The notes: a model not told the origin generated them from the sequence alone. A stretch of DNA of 45,201 nucleotides from an uncultured Erysipelotrichaceae bacterium (GCA_927435855.1 CAKMJZ010000032.1:1-45201), one strand, 5' to 3'; positions 16,867 to 26,277 are shown, numbered from the stretch's first letter. Program-made: numbers and translations.

Positions 16867-17898
16867 TCAATCCGTGATTTTTGTCATTGAAGCAGGAAAA
16901 TCGTAATCTGAGATAGGCAAAATCTGACCAAATGCACTAAATCCAATCTGTGAACCTTTGTGCATTTTCCCATACTTTATGTATAATTGTTTGGCTTGTC
17001 CAGGCTCATACTTTATATATAGAGTTTTGGCATCAAGAAATCTATCCGCAAAAAACTCTATACCTTGTTCATATGTAGATTTAACCCGATATGACTTTCC
17101 ATTTCTGTTAAACGAAACGATTACCTGATCAATATTTTTAATCCAAGTAAAATTTGGGTTAGATTCTGAAACAAGTTCAACAGATGCTATTCTTTCTACT
17201 TTGCCATCGATGGTAACTCTTATCACTTCATCAGCAGTATATTCATCGCTCTTATAGTTTTCCGGATCTTCTTTCGCAATGTCAAAAGCAATATCATAAA
17301 CGCCATTCCAATCCATGATCTCTGAGAAGATGTAACCCTTCCTTACATATTCCCACCCTCGTACGATATCAAATGAAGCGCTGAAAAGTTGTTTTATTTC
17401 ATACTGATATATCCCGTCCTGATACGTTTCCGTGATCACGGCTTCGTATTGTGTATCGGCTATCTTGGTCAGTTCGCTCTTGATTTCACCAGGTATAAAG
17501 ATTCTACGCAAACTTGAATATATTCCTGTTCCCCGTTGAAAAGCCAGAGAGCTCTTTACCATTTCGGCATCAACAGCTTTCGAAGGTATGGTTTGATGAA
17601 TAACTAAATCATTTTGTTGAAGAGTCAGTTTTCCTTTATCCTTAGTATAACTCAATGTTGATACTCCAATAATCATTACTGCATCTGTCGATAAGGTCAC
17701 ATCATACTCAACTAATAGTGTCTGATCGGTTTCTGTTCTAATCTTTTCCACGATATCTTTCGAAACAAATCGAAAATGATTAATCGTCTTATGTGACAAT
17801 AGATCACTAAATATTTGCTCGGAATCATCGGTTTTCTGACACCCGAAAACCGTAGTAATCAGAATCATGATCAGAAATAGCACTTTGATGATTTTCAT
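16867..17898 (-). CDS. Lipoprotein of unknown function
   Basis: The 343-residue protein begins MKIIKVLFLIMILITTVFGC, a lipoprotein signal with VFGC and the lipidated Cys at position 20. It should be anchored to the outer face of the membrane. The rest is rich in beta-prone, charged segments without any motif I recognise. It is transcribed alone, between a bidirectional terminator and the terminator of the PTS operon, with possible -10 elements TATACT and TATAAT upstream. It ends with TGA, which shows that TGA is a stop in this organism. Its position beside sugar genes is suggestive only. Confidence 0.75.
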   Translation of the reverse strand: MKIIKVLFLIMILITTVFGCQKTDDSEQIFSDLLSHKTINHFRFVSKDIVEKIRTETDQTLLVEYDVTLSTDAVMIIGVSTLSYTKDKGKLTLQQNDLVIHQTIPSKAVDAEMVKSSLAFQRGTGIYSSLRRIFIPGEIKSELTKIADTQYEAVITETYQDGIYQYEIKQLFSASFDIVRGWEYVRKGYIFSEIMDWNGVYDIAFDIAKEDPENYKSDEYTADEVIRVTIDGKVERIASVELVSESNPNFTWIKNIDQVIVSFNRNGKSYRVKSTYEQGIEFFADRFLDAKTLYIKYEPGQAKQLYIKYGKMHKGSQIGFSAFGQILPISDYDFPASMTKITD

Positions 17899-17973
17899 TT
17901 TATATCCCCCACACTTTTCCCATTAAAAGTATAGCATTATATCTATAACTGCAAAAGAGGGTATTTAATCGAC

Positions 17974-18002
17974 ATAAAAAAACTGTCAGATTACGACAGT
18001 TT
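17974..18002 (-). terminator. Rho-independent terminator of the PTS-mannosidase operon
   Basis: On the minus strand, AAACTGTC, a seven-base loop and GACAGTTT are followed by a T tract. It lies about 20 bases after the EIIA stop codon. Confidence 0.85.
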
Positions 18003-18023
18003 GACTTAAGTAATATATTATTT

Positions 18024-18506
18024 TTATCTAATCTTTATCTCTAGGACGGGATCTCCTTGAACGACATCCCCTGTCATTTTCACGTATGTGATGTCTTGCG
18101 TCTGGCCACTTGTGACGACGACCATAGTAGTCGATAGATACCCAAGCTTGCGAATTCCATCAAAGTCAACAGTAAGTAAATTTTCCCCTGCTTTTACAGA
18201 TTGTCCTTCAGAAACAAAGGCCTCAAAACACTCTCCTTGAAGCTTTACGGTGTCGATACCCACATGAATCAGAACTTCAATGCCTTGATTACTTATCAGT
18301 CCTATAGCATGTTTGGTTGGAAATACAAATGCGATCTTCCCATCGAAAGGAGCAACGATTTGTTTGCTTGTCGGTTCAATGGCAAAGCCTTCACCCATCA
18401 TCTTTTTCGCGAATACTTCATCACTGACACTGCTTAATTCGATAAGATTACCACAAGTTACTGCAGCAACTTTAAGTTTTTTGTTGTTAAACAGAAATGT
18501 TTTCAT
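18024..18506 (-). CDS. PTS glucose-family EIIA component
   Basis: This stand-alone 160-residue EIIA-Glc-type domain carries phosphate from HPr to a membrane EIIB. The pattern IVAPFDGKIAFVFPTKHAIG (His66) and GIEVLIHVGIDTVKL (phosphorylated His81) is diagnostic. It lies 42 bases downstream of an EIICB gene that lacks its own IIA domain, so the two form one transporter. It could also supply other glucose-family EIIs in the cell, and EIIA-Glc-type proteins may have wider regulatory roles in some bacteria. The gene is the last of an operon with a GH38 mannosidase. Confidence 0.95.
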   Translation of the reverse strand: MKTFLFNNKKLKVAAVTCGNLIELSSVSDEVFAKKMMGEGFAIEPTSKQIVAPFDGKIAFVFPTKHAIGLISNQGIEVLIHVGIDTVKLQGECFEAFVSEGQSVKAGENLLTVDFDGIRKLGYLSTTMVVVTSGQTQDITYVKMTGDVVQGDPVLEIKIR

Positions 18507-18548
18507 CGTGTCTCCTTTTTGTGCAATGATACAATAAACTAAGACCGA

Positions 18549-20165
18549 CTATCCCTTCAAAGAGTACAGATAATTATCGACGACATTGCGCGCTTTCGTA
18601 ACTCTACCGCCGTAGACGATATGAATGACATTTTTACCCGGACGAACGATTCCATTAGGTTGTGTCTTTTTGATCAATGCTTCATCAACAAGTGAGTCAT
18701 CCTTTAATTCTACTCGAAGTCTGGAAATACAATTATCAACATCTACGATGTTTGCTGCTCCGCCTAAACCATCTACAATCAGCTTTGCCATTTCAACATC
18801 CTTATCCGCCTGAACCACAGTAGCATTGTCTATAGGTTCTTCATCATTGAAATCTGTTTCTCTGCGTCCAACTGTGAATACATTGAACTTACGGATAATA
18901 AACGAGTATGTATAGTAATACATTGCAAAGAATATTGGACCTGCAATTAAGAAAATATACCATTTCGTGTCCATCCCTTGAAGAACACCGAATACTAACC
19001 AGTCAATGATACCACCTTGGATATTTCCGATAGCAACATTGAGCAATGCAGGTACCCAGAATGCCAAGCCAGCAAAGACAGCATTGACTACCCAAAGAAT
19101 CGGAGAAATAAATATAAATGTGAATTCGATTGGCTCAGTGATCCCTGTCAGGATAACTGCAGTAAGACCCGCCATAAAGAATTTTAAGACCCGGTCACGT
19201 TTTTCCGGCAATGCACATTTGTACATAGCGAATACTGCCGCAGGCATACCGAATACCATGTGCAAGATTTTGCCTTGAGCAAGATATTGTGTCGCATTTG
19301 TTGAGAAAGCTAAATTGTTTTCTAATTGATATAAGTAAATCTGTAATGCTCCGACCAAGGACGTACCGTTGATCGTCTCAACACCACCTAAAGCAGTAAA
19401 TCTAAACGTTTGATTAAGAATGTGGTGAAGACCGGTTGGATTGATTACTTTTTCAACGAAACCGTACAAGAAAGCTCCAAGCAGACCTGCATCACTGATC
19501 ATTTTACCAGCAGCGATAATCGCCGTATTAACAAATGGCCAAAGATAGGTTAGTGCAACACCGACCAGAACCATTAATAACGTCGTAATGATTGGTACAA
19601 AACGCTTGCCGCTATAGAACGTTAATGAAGGATGTAGTTCTGTTTGACGGAATCTGTTGTGAATCATTACAGTTGTAACACCAGCGATAATTCCGCCGAT
19701 GACATTCATATTATAAACAAAGATGCCTAATACATTTGTAAACAAAGCATTAGTTAACGTCGCGTCTACCTGGCTAAGTCCTTTGACATCCATCAGACTT
19801 GCAACTGATGTCGTAGCCCCTGTCAGCCCTTGCAATTGCAAGAAGTAGCTCATGCCCATTAGCATTGCAATATATCCAACAAGAGCTGAATAAACAGCTA
19901 CTTCACGATCGCGTTTGACCATTCCCAAAGGAATGGCAAGTGCAAACAGAACAGGCAACTGACCAAACGGTAAACCAGCAATCCGGCGAATCAATCCAAG
20001 AACGTTTTGTATATTTGTATCTGCTAGAAAAGGTAGGGTTTTGATGATATTCGGATTTTGAAATGCTGCTGCCAAACCAAGAAAAATAGCCATAAACGAT
20101 AGTAGTGAAATCGGGAATAATAACGACTTCCCGAAACTTTGGAAGTTCTTTTTGAATTCTGACAT
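18549..20165 (-). CDS. PTS EIICB, glucose/alpha-glucoside (MalX/AglA) type
   Basis: The 538-residue membrane protein has an EIIC domain of roughly ten hydrophobic segments. It includes NPTGLHHILNQTFRFTALGG, GMPAAVFAMY and GITEPIEFTFIF, the conserved sugar-binding signature. A C-terminal EIIB domain has the phosphorylated Cys479 in NCISRLRVEL. It imports and phosphorylates a sugar, taking phosphate from the EIIA encoded next. Sequence alone suggests the MalX/alpha-glucoside branch. The gene lies 27 bases after a GH38 alpha-mannosidase in an RpiR-flanked operon, so the real substrate may be a mannoside. The ATG follows AAAGGAGAAG. Confidence 0.93.
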   Translation of the reverse strand: MSEFKKNFQSFGKSLLFPISLLSFMAIFLGLAAAFQNPNIIKTLPFLADTNIQNVLGLIRRIAGLPFGQLPVLFALAIPLGMVKRDREVAVYSALVGYIAMLMGMSYFLQLQGLTGATTSVASLMDVKGLSQVDATLTNALFTNVLGIFVYNMNVIGGIIAGVTTVMIHNRFRQTELHPSLTFYSGKRFVPIITTLLMVLVGVALTYLWPFVNTAIIAAGKMISDAGLLGAFLYGFVEKVINPTGLHHILNQTFRFTALGGVETINGTSLVGALQIYLYQLENNLAFSTNATQYLAQGKILHMVFGMPAAVFAMYKCALPEKRDRVLKFFMAGLTAVILTGITEPIEFTFIFISPILWVVNAVFAGLAFWVPALLNVAIGNIQGGIIDWLVFGVLQGMDTKWYIFLIAGPIFFAMYYYTYSFIIRKFNVFTVGRRETDFNDEEPIDNATVVQADKDVEMAKLIVDGLGGAANIVDVDNCISRLRVELKDDSLVDEALIKKTQPNGIVRPGKNVIHIVYGGRVTKARNVVDNYLYSLKG

Positions 20166-20192
20166 TTTCTTCTCCTTTTACTTTATAAGTAG

Positions 20193-22754
20193 TTATATGA
20201 TAAATTGTAGGATCTCTTGAGGATTGATTGAATTATTTTTTATAGGTAACAATTGTGATTCCAAGGCGTTGATATAGCGAACATTTTCAGGCAAGCTTAA
20301 TTGTATAGGACTCGTTTCGGGATTAAATATCCTTACTAGAAGATGATTGCCATCAATGGTTCGCTTCACTGCGCTAACTACAGCACCATTCAACTCCAAT
20401 GATAAATTAGATTCCGGTTTATGCAACTGGTTTGGTGTGTTTAGGTTAAATTTGTTGAACTCTTTTTTCTGATACCCAACCAGCGGACATGCATATGTTT
20501 TTGACAGTTTCGAAGGATGGATTTCCTCCAAATCGAAACGCAGTGTAAATTGAAATTTAAACGACTGTCCTAACAGTTGATTGTTCGGTGTTTCAACCTC
20601 AATCCCCGAGGGTCTGCCTGGACGGTTAACTAAGTTGCGCTTACCAAGATGCGAGAAACTGCGGTATAAGGTAAGATATATGCAGTCATCAATAACTTCA
20701 TACTCCTTCAAACCTTGAGTGAAAATCGCTGCTTTTTTATGTTCTTCTTCGATCATGACGTAGCTTTGACACGTTTCTACGCTGATGGGCTTTTCGACCC
20801 AAGCTTCCTGTTCCCATACACCCAACTCTTTTTTGAGATAAATCGGTTTGATTTGCGCTGATAAGTGTCCGTCGACCAGCACGTTTTCTGATCTCCGGTT
20901 TGTTTTAAATACAAGTCTGTATCGAGTGTCCACACTTTGATTCACTGTGCTTAACTCACAATAGATACCTACATCCCCCATAAATAGTCGGATCGATCCT
21001 TGAAACTGATTGGATTGTGAATTGATTCCCTTCAACCTCTCATCCATTGATGAGTAAGCTTTTATGATTATTTCAAAATCAAGCTCTTGCATAAATTCAC
21101 CGCAATTAATCTTTGCCTTAACTTCTCCGGTTTCAAAACTTGATATAACTCTATCTTGTAGCGGTGGTGAATAATCATAGCTATCCCCGGCATCCCCACC
21201 ATTCTCTATGAAAATGAAGTTCTCAATGGTTTCTTTGCTTCGCTTATCCACAAGTATGAAACGATTGTTAAGTACACTGATTCTATAGCGCTCGTTTTCA
21301 ATTGATGAATCAGACAAATCTGAATTCTCGACGGGTCGTTGTGACTCAACCTCTTCATATTTCAGATATTTAACCCCTAAACCTTCAATCTCGTCGATTA
21401 TAAATACTACTTTACTGATATATGCTTGAATATCCAAGAGCTTTGCTGCAACCTGCCTATCGATTTTTCCTGCATCTTCAACAGTTTGCTTAATCAATAC
21501 ATAATCAACATCCTTACCTTTTTCGTCGAACAACCTAAAGTTCGCCGTTCTGGTTTGCAACTCTACTTCTACCCTTTCCTCCTTTCTTTGTTCAGGCAAC
21601 AGATTTGCTACAATTATAGTTTTACTTTCATCCCTATCAGCCATAGCCAACAGTCGTAAGTACAACTCGATTTGGGTATCAACCAGTTCCCTCGCAGTAA
21701 TTAACCTGCTTTTAATATCTTGATTGACTTCATCTGTGTTACATCCGCCGATACTATCATGAGCATGGACTTCAAACAGCGTTTTGAGGATTTTCTCAAT
21801 GACCGCATGGGGATATAGAATACCGGAATCATGTAAGATCGATGCGAGCGGTTCAAGAACATCAAATACCTTGTGTTCAATTTCGCTGTTGAGCATTTTT
21901 ATGTCCATCCTCGTCGAACCAATCGTACGATGTATACGAGAATGCTTACTGTGAGTGAGTTCTCCACTGACCACTTCTAAAGACTTTTTATCAAGTGAGG
22001 CAATATATGACTCAAAATCACTTACTTTTACCTCATCCGATGGATACATTACCCTCAATTTCGATATGATTTCCTCTATATTTTCTTGAATCGGCATCTG
22101 ATCGTGACCATTCATAATCAGTCTTCCCACCCCGGCAGAATATTGATCAAGTACTGACATTATCTTTTCCATTCTGATACGCAGTCGTTCGTCATCATTC
22201 TCAAGGTACTTTGCTCCCTGATATCCGGTTGCTAGATTAATTCCAACAATTCGAGAACCATCTACCCCTTCCCAAATGAAGTCGCTCTTACTTGCTTTTA
22301 GCTCACTGAACCCCCTCCAAAAAACGGTCGAATTGATATCAAACATCTGATAAATCTGCGGCATTTGACTGGCATGTCCGAAAGTATCTGGTGCATATCC
22401 GACCAGCATTGGTTCACCCAAATCCTTTGCCCGTCTGATACCGTAGTAGAGATTGCGGATGATTGACTCACCGGCAACCAGCAATAAGTCGGTTTGCGTA
22501 TACCAAGGCCCTACTCGCAGTTGTTTGTTTGCAACAAAATGCTTCATACGGTCCTCTGCATCCGGTTGAAGTTCGAGATAATCATCGATCATAACACTCT
22601 GACCATCCAGTACATAGATGCATGCCGGATGTGTCTGTAGAAAGTCAAAAACGTTCTCCATGTGATTTCGAAGTAATACTTTTGTCTCATCCTTTGAGAA
22701 ATACCATTCCCGATCCCAGTGCGTGTGCATAATGATATGTAATTGCTTGCTCAT
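20193..22754 (-). CDS. mngB: GH38 alpha-mannosidase (MngB-like)
   Basis: This large (853-residue) cytoplasmic glycoside hydrolase of family 38 removes alpha-mannosyl residues with retention. The N-terminal HTHWDREWY (residues 10-18) supplies zinc ligands, GPWYTQTDLLL and ESIIRNLYYG are typical, and Asp123 of GYAPDTFGHASQMPQI is the expected nucleophile. No signal peptide is present. The N-terminal 150 residues resemble E. coli MngB, which cleaves 6-phospho-mannosyl-glycerate after PTS import. Here the partner PTS is of the glucose type, not the fructose type of MngA. First gene of the GH38-EIICB-EIIA operon; the ATG follows AAGGAGG. A cre-like box sits between promoter and start. The family is certain; the substrate, phosphorylated or not, is unproven. 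Confidence 0.93.
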   Translation of the reverse strand: MSKQLHIIMHTHWDREWYFSKDETKVLLRNHMENVFDFLQTHPACIYVLDGQSVMIDDYLELQPDAEDRMKHFVANKQLRVGPWYTQTDLLLVAGESIIRNLYYGIRRAKDLGEPMLVGYAPDTFGHASQMPQIYQMFDINSTVFWRGFSELKASKSDFIWEGVDGSRIVGINLATGYQGAKYLENDDERLRIRMEKIMSVLDQYSAGVGRLIMNGHDQMPIQENIEEIISKLRVMYPSDEVKVSDFESYIASLDKKSLEVVSGELTHSKHSRIHRTIGSTRMDIKMLNSEIEHKVFDVLEPLASILHDSGILYPHAVIEKILKTLFEVHAHDSIGGCNTDEVNQDIKSRLITARELVDTQIELYLRLLAMADRDESKTIIVANLLPEQRKEERVEVELQTRTANFRLFDEKGKDVDYVLIKQTVEDAGKIDRQVAAKLLDIQAYISKVVFIIDEIEGLGVKYLKYEEVESQRPVENSDLSDSSIENERYRISVLNNRFILVDKRSKETIENFIFIENGGDAGDSYDYSPPLQDRVISSFETGEVKAKINCGEFMQELDFEIIIKAYSSMDERLKGINSQSNQFQGSIRLFMGDVGIYCELSTVNQSVDTRYRLVFKTNRRSENVLVDGHLSAQIKPIYLKKELGVWEQEAWVEKPISVETCQSYVMIEEEHKKAAIFTQGLKEYEVIDDCIYLTLYRSFSHLGKRNLVNRPGRPSGIEVETPNNQLLGQSFKFQFTLRFDLEEIHPSKLSKTYACPLVGYQKKEFNKFNLNTPNQLHKPESNLSLELNGAVVSAVKRTIDGNHLLVRIFNPETSPIQLSLPENVRYINALESQLLPIKNNSINPQEILQFII

Positions 22755-22769
22755 GTGATCCTCCTTTTT

Positions 22770-22783
22770 AGAAATCGCTTACA
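22770..22783 (-). promoter_or_regulatory. cre-like operator in the GH38 leader
   Basis: The minus strand reads TGTAAGCGATTTCT, matching the cre consensus at all but the last base. It lies just upstream of the ribosome binding site and downstream of a possible -10 (TACAAT), a roadblock position. The RpiR binding site itself could not be identified. Confidence 0.5.
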
Positions 22784-22882
22784 TACATATTGTAGAATTA
22801 CTAAAATGTTTTGCTTTCCATGAATACGGATAATTATCCGAAAAATTAAATGAATATAAATCACCATCTCACGTCCTCCACA

Positions 22883-22916
22883 CAAAAAAAGGAACTCCTC
22901 AATCAGGAATTCCTTT
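22883..22916 (-). terminator. Rho-independent terminator of the rpiR-type gene
   Basis: AAAGGAATTCCT, a five-base loop and AGGAGTTCCTTT pair with one G-T wobble and are followed by TTTTGTGTG on the minus strand. Confidence 0.85.
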
Positions 22917-22944
22917 GTCTCAGTATTATGTTGGTTCTATAACG

Positions 22945-23685
22945 TTATACTGCCTTTTTTCTTGCCTTTAACTCGAAATCAATTTGATCTATGATTTCAT
23001 TCAACATGATGATCATATGCAATTGTTGTTCCCTGGAAATTCCGTCAAGCTTATCAACCGGAACATCATGTAGAAATGCTGCATCACAGTATTGAGTAAG
23101 CGTGCTTTTACTCTTAGTTATTGCTAGTACGGTCATGTTCAGCTCTTTGGCTCGCTTCACCAATTGCATACTACGCATCGTCTCCCCTGAACTGGAAATA
23201 ACAATCAAAATATAATCCTTGAAATTCTCCAACATCTTCTCTTGCTCGATGATTATTGTCGGAATTCCGAAATAGAGCAATTGTCTTTGAAAATATTGAG
23301 CAGATATATCGGATGCACCGAGTCCGAAAAGTAATACCTTCCGATTGCCATTAAGAATTTGCTTAACTACCTCTTGAGTTCCCTCGAAAAAAACCTTGCC
23401 TAAAATACTCTCTGTTCTGGATATGTGTCGAGTCGTCACCGTGTTCATGAGTTGGATATCTTGTGCGATCGCAAACTTAAGTTCACTGAACCCGAAAAAC
23501 CCCAACGTCTTGCATGCACGGTTGACTGTTGCTTGGGATGTAAAACTTTTATCCGCCAACTGTGTCACAGTGATTTTAGGTATGGCCTTAAAGTTCTTTT
23601 CCAGATAGTCAAGAACAGCTTGCTCGCTGTTACTTAACGGATGCCCAAAATTTCGTTCTTTGAGTTGATTAATGACTTTGTACAT
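22945..23685 (-). CDS. RpiR/MurR-family transcriptional regulator
   Basis: The 246-residue regulator has an N-terminal helix-turn-helix (about residues 25-75, TVTQLADKSFTSQATVNRACKTLGFFGFSELK) and a C-terminal SIS sugar-phosphate-binding domain (GNRKVLLFGLGASDISAQYF and ISSSGETMRSMQLVKRA). RpiR proteins sense sugar phosphates. It lies immediately upstream of, and parallel to, the GH38-PTS operon, separated by a terminator. It is therefore the likely local regulator, responding to the phosphorylated sugar the PTS delivers. The ATG follows GGGAGAAA. Whether it activates or represses cannot be told. Confidence 0.92.
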   Translation of the reverse strand: MYKVINQLKERNFGHPLSNSEQAVLDYLEKNFKAIPKITVTQLADKSFTSQATVNRACKTLGFFGFSELKFAIAQDIQLMNTVTTRHISRTESILGKVFFEGTQEVVKQILNGNRKVLLFGLGASDISAQYFQRQLLYFGIPTIIIEQEKMLENFKDYILIVISSSGETMRSMQLVKRAKELNMTVLAITKSKSTLTQYCDAAFLHDVPVDKLDGISREQQLHMIIMLNEIIDQIDFELKARKKAV

Positions 23686-23787
23686 CGGAATTTCTCCCAG
23701 CTGACTGTTCAGGTTTATTAAATATTATCATGAACACATAGCCTTTACAATGCAATGAAAACTGATTAAGCAAGTAATGTAAGTTAA

Positions 23788-23812
23788 TTACAAAACCTCT
23801 CAATTGAGAGGC
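23788..23812 (-). terminator. Rho-independent terminator after the cytoplasmic GH13 hydrolase
   Basis: The perfect 16-base palindrome CCTCTCAATTGAGAGG (23796-23811) is followed on the minus strand by TTTTGTAATT. It lies just after the stop codon. Confidence 0.75.
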
Positions 23813-23820
23813 TCTTGTGT

Positions 23821-25113
23821 TTATTTATGTAAGATGATGGGATACTTTGACAGACGGATAAATCCATCATCAACCCGGATTTTTTTATTGTTGAATAAGT
23901 TATTATACTCTCCCGATGGAAAGTCAATTTTTACATCATCCCGCACTTGCCCGACATTACACAGGAAGATAAGTTTTTCCTCGTTTTTTTGATACTCGAT
24001 ATGCAAAATGTTCAGACCATCATCGATGACACGATACTTTGTGTATTCGCTTGTGATTGGTAGTTTCTTAATCTGTATCAGGTTTTTCAACTGTTCTGTA
24101 AACTCCGTATCGATTTTCGACCAGTCCACCGGATCCTTATCGAATAGATTCGGTAAACGATCAGTCAATGCTTCAATTCCGGCATACAGAAATGCCATTC
24201 CCTTTAGACCAAAGATTGCGGCTACCCAGTTTTTCGTCTTGTATACATCATTTTTCGTCTGTTGCATCAATCGCGCAACATCATGATTCTCATACGCTCT
24301 TGCCTTTAGATAATTCATCGGATAAATCATATCTTGAAGCTGAAGTCGGTCGATAAATGCGGATAACGGCTTCTTACCTTTAAAATAATCTTCTGCTTCC
24401 TGAAAGATGTCGTAGTCATAGCAAACATCAAACGCTGCGTACATCTCACCGTCACTGTGACACAAGAAACCTTCGTCTCTCATGTGCTTTAGAAACTCTT
24501 TATGAACACTTTCCGCTAACCAGATATGGTCAGGATTCAGTTTATTAATCTCATCTCTTGCTTTAAGCCAGAAATCAATGGGTACAAACGGTGCAACATC
24601 ACAACGGAAGCCATCGACTCCAAGCTCAACCCACTCTTTCAACATATCAATCATCTCATCCCACAATGGGAGATGATCAAAATCCAAATCTTGAATGTCC
24701 GACCAATCGCCGACCTTATTACCCATTTTGTCTTCATTGTTTAAATAGTAATACTCGGGCTTTGTTTGAATCCACTCATGATCACGCGATGTGTGATTCA
24801 TGACCAAATCCATCATAACCTTTAGTTCGCGCTTATGTGCTTCACTGATAAGTACTTTAAAATCATCTTTCGTTCCCAATTCCGGGTTAATTGCACGATA
24901 ATCTTTGATTGAATACGGACTGCCCAATATCCCCTTACGCGCAGCCTTACCGATCGGATGAATCGGTAGTAAATACAGGATATCCACACCCAAATCCTTT
25001 ATTCTGTCCATATCCGCAACAATGCCGGCAAAGGTGCCGGCATTGGAGTGATTGCGTGGATACACCTGATATATCACCTGATGACTCAGGGATTTCAATG
25101 TGTCTTTCGCCAT
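23821..25113 (-). CDS. GH13 alpha-glucan hydrolase, cytoplasmic
   Basis: This compact 430-residue alpha-amylase-family enzyme has no signal peptide. Region I is DLVMNHTSRDH, region II GVDGFRCDVAPFVP (nucleophile Asp), region III IWLAESVH (acid/base Glu) and region IV ENHDVARLM. It lacks an N-terminal carbohydrate-binding domain and is shorter than neopullulanases. It begins two bases after the msmX stop with only a weak ribosome binding site, so it is probably translationally coupled. The role is most likely cleavage of imported maltodextrins. The precise bond specificity (alpha-amylase, maltogenic or glucosidase) cannot be read from the sequence. Confidence 0.85.
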   Translation of the reverse strand: MAKDTLKSLSHQVIYQVYPRNHSNAGTFAGIVADMDRIKDLGVDILYLLPIHPIGKAARKGILGSPYSIKDYRAINPELGTKDDFKVLISEAHKRELKVMMDLVMNHTSRDHEWIQTKPEYYYLNNEDKMGNKVGDWSDIQDLDFDHLPLWDEMIDMLKEWVELGVDGFRCDVAPFVPIDFWLKARDEINKLNPDHIWLAESVHKEFLKHMRDEGFLCHSDGEMYAAFDVCYDYDIFQEAEDYFKGKKPLSAFIDRLQLQDMIYPMNYLKARAYENHDVARLMQQTKNDVYKTKNWVAAIFGLKGMAFLYAGIEALTDRLPNLFDKDPVDWSKIDTEFTEQLKNLIQIKKLPITSEYTKYRVIDDGLNILHIEYQKNEEKLIFLCNVGQVRDDVKIDFPSGEYNNLFNNKKIRVDDGFIRLSKYPIILHK

Positions 25114-25115
25114 AA

Positions 25116-26210
25116 TTATCTTATGATCGCTTTTTGCGTTTCCTTATCGAAGAAATGCAATTTTGTAACTTCCATTGCCAAGGGGATTGTATCATGGGCT
25201 TTAACATTAACACGTGAAGGAACTTTGGCCAAAATCGGTTGATTGCCGAATTTACCATGAAGAATAAACTCATGCCCTAGAAGTTCACTAACTTCAACAT
25301 AGAAATCAAACGGTGTTTCAGGGAAAGTTTCCGCGACTATGCCTTCATAATGAATGTCTTCCGGACGGATGCCCAATACGACTTCCTTACCATTGTAATT
25401 TTTTAGTTCATTGTGATACATTTCCGGAATGACGAATGAGCGGCCATCAACTTCGTAACGTCCGTCACGATATACACCGTGAATGAAGTTCATCGCAGGA
25501 GCACCGATAAAGTTAGCCACAAACATATTGACCGGATGATTGTAAACATCACGCGGAGCACCGATTTGTTGGATGTATCCATCTTTCATAACAACGATAC
25601 GACTAGCCATCGTCATAGCTTCGGTTTGGTCATGGGTAACATAAACCGTAGTTGCATCAAGACGTTCATGTAGTTTAATGATTTCCGAACGCATTTGAAC
25701 ACGTAATTTCGCATCTAAGTTAGACAAAGGTTCATCCATCAAGAATACCTTCGCGTTACGAACGATTGCACGACCCAAAGCAACCCGCTGACGCTGACCG
25801 CCGGAAAGAGCTTTAGGTTTACGATCTAAATATTGTTCGATTTCCAAAATCTTCGCTGCTTCACGAACGCGTTGCTCAATTTCATCTTTCGGCATTTTTC
25901 TTAACTTCAAACCAAACGCCATATTATCAAAAACCGTCATATGCGGATACAAGGCATACGATTGAAATACCATCGCTATATCACGGTCTTTTGGAGCGAC
26001 ATTGTTAACCAAACGGCCATCAATGTACAACTCACCACTGGTAATTTCTTCCAAACCGGCAATCATACGTAAAGTCGTCGATTTTCCGCATCCGGAAGGA
26101 CCAACCAAAACAATGAATTCCTTATCTTCAATTTCTAAGTTAAAATCAAATACAGCTTGAACATTGTTATCATAAATTTTTTGAATGTCCGTAAGTTTTA
26201 ATGTTGCCAT
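25116..26210 (-). CDS. msmX: Sugar ABC transporter ATPase, MsmX/MalK type
   Basis: The protein energises sugar-binding-protein-dependent importers. Walker A is GPSGCGKST, the ABC signature is LSGGQRQR, Walker B is KVFLMDEPLSNLDAKLR, and a C-terminal MalK-type regulatory/TOBE region contains GIRPEDIH. The ORF track begins at 26270. The ATG at 26208-26210 (MATLKLTD) follows GAGGTGAAA and gives 364 residues, the family length. Such ATPases often serve several sugar importers; here the obvious partner is MalEFG. It has its own likely -10 (TATAAT) right after the preceding terminator and is followed closely by a GH13 gene. Confidence 0.95.
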   Translation of the reverse strand: MATLKLTDIQKIYDNNVQAVFDFNLEIEDKEFIVLVGPSGCGKSTTLRMIAGLEEITSGELYIDGRLVNNVAPKDRDIAMVFQSYALYPHMTVFDNMAFGLKLRKMPKDEIEQRVREAAKILEIEQYLDRKPKALSGGQRQRVALGRAIVRNAKVFLMDEPLSNLDAKLRVQMRSEIIKLHERLDATTVYVTHDQTEAMTMASRIVVMKDGYIQQIGAPRDVYNHPVNMFVANFIGAPAMNFIHGVYRDGRYEVDGRSFVIPEMYHNELKNYNGKEVVLGIRPEDIHYEGIVAETFPETPFDFYVEVSELLGHEFILHGKFGNQPILAKVPSRVNVKAHDTIPLAMEVTKLHFFDKETQKAIIR

Positions 26211-26244
26211 AGTTTCACCTCTGCCAATATTATAACTCAAATAA

Positions 26245-26275
26245 ATAAAAATGATTTGTGCATTACGCACAAATC
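26245..26275 (-). terminator. Rho-independent terminator after the PucR-type regulator
   Basis: GATTTGTGC, GTAAT and GCACAAATC form a 9-bp stem followed by ATTTTTATTTATTT on the minus strand. It separates the malE transcript from msmX. Confidence 0.85.
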
Positions 26276-26277
26276 AA

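Noticed and set aside
16867-16869. Possible genetic code 4 (TGA as Trp), as in mycoplasmas
   Set aside because: The lipoprotein gene ends in TGA just before a strong terminator, and the other genes encode their Trp residues with TGG, so the standard bacterial code fits.
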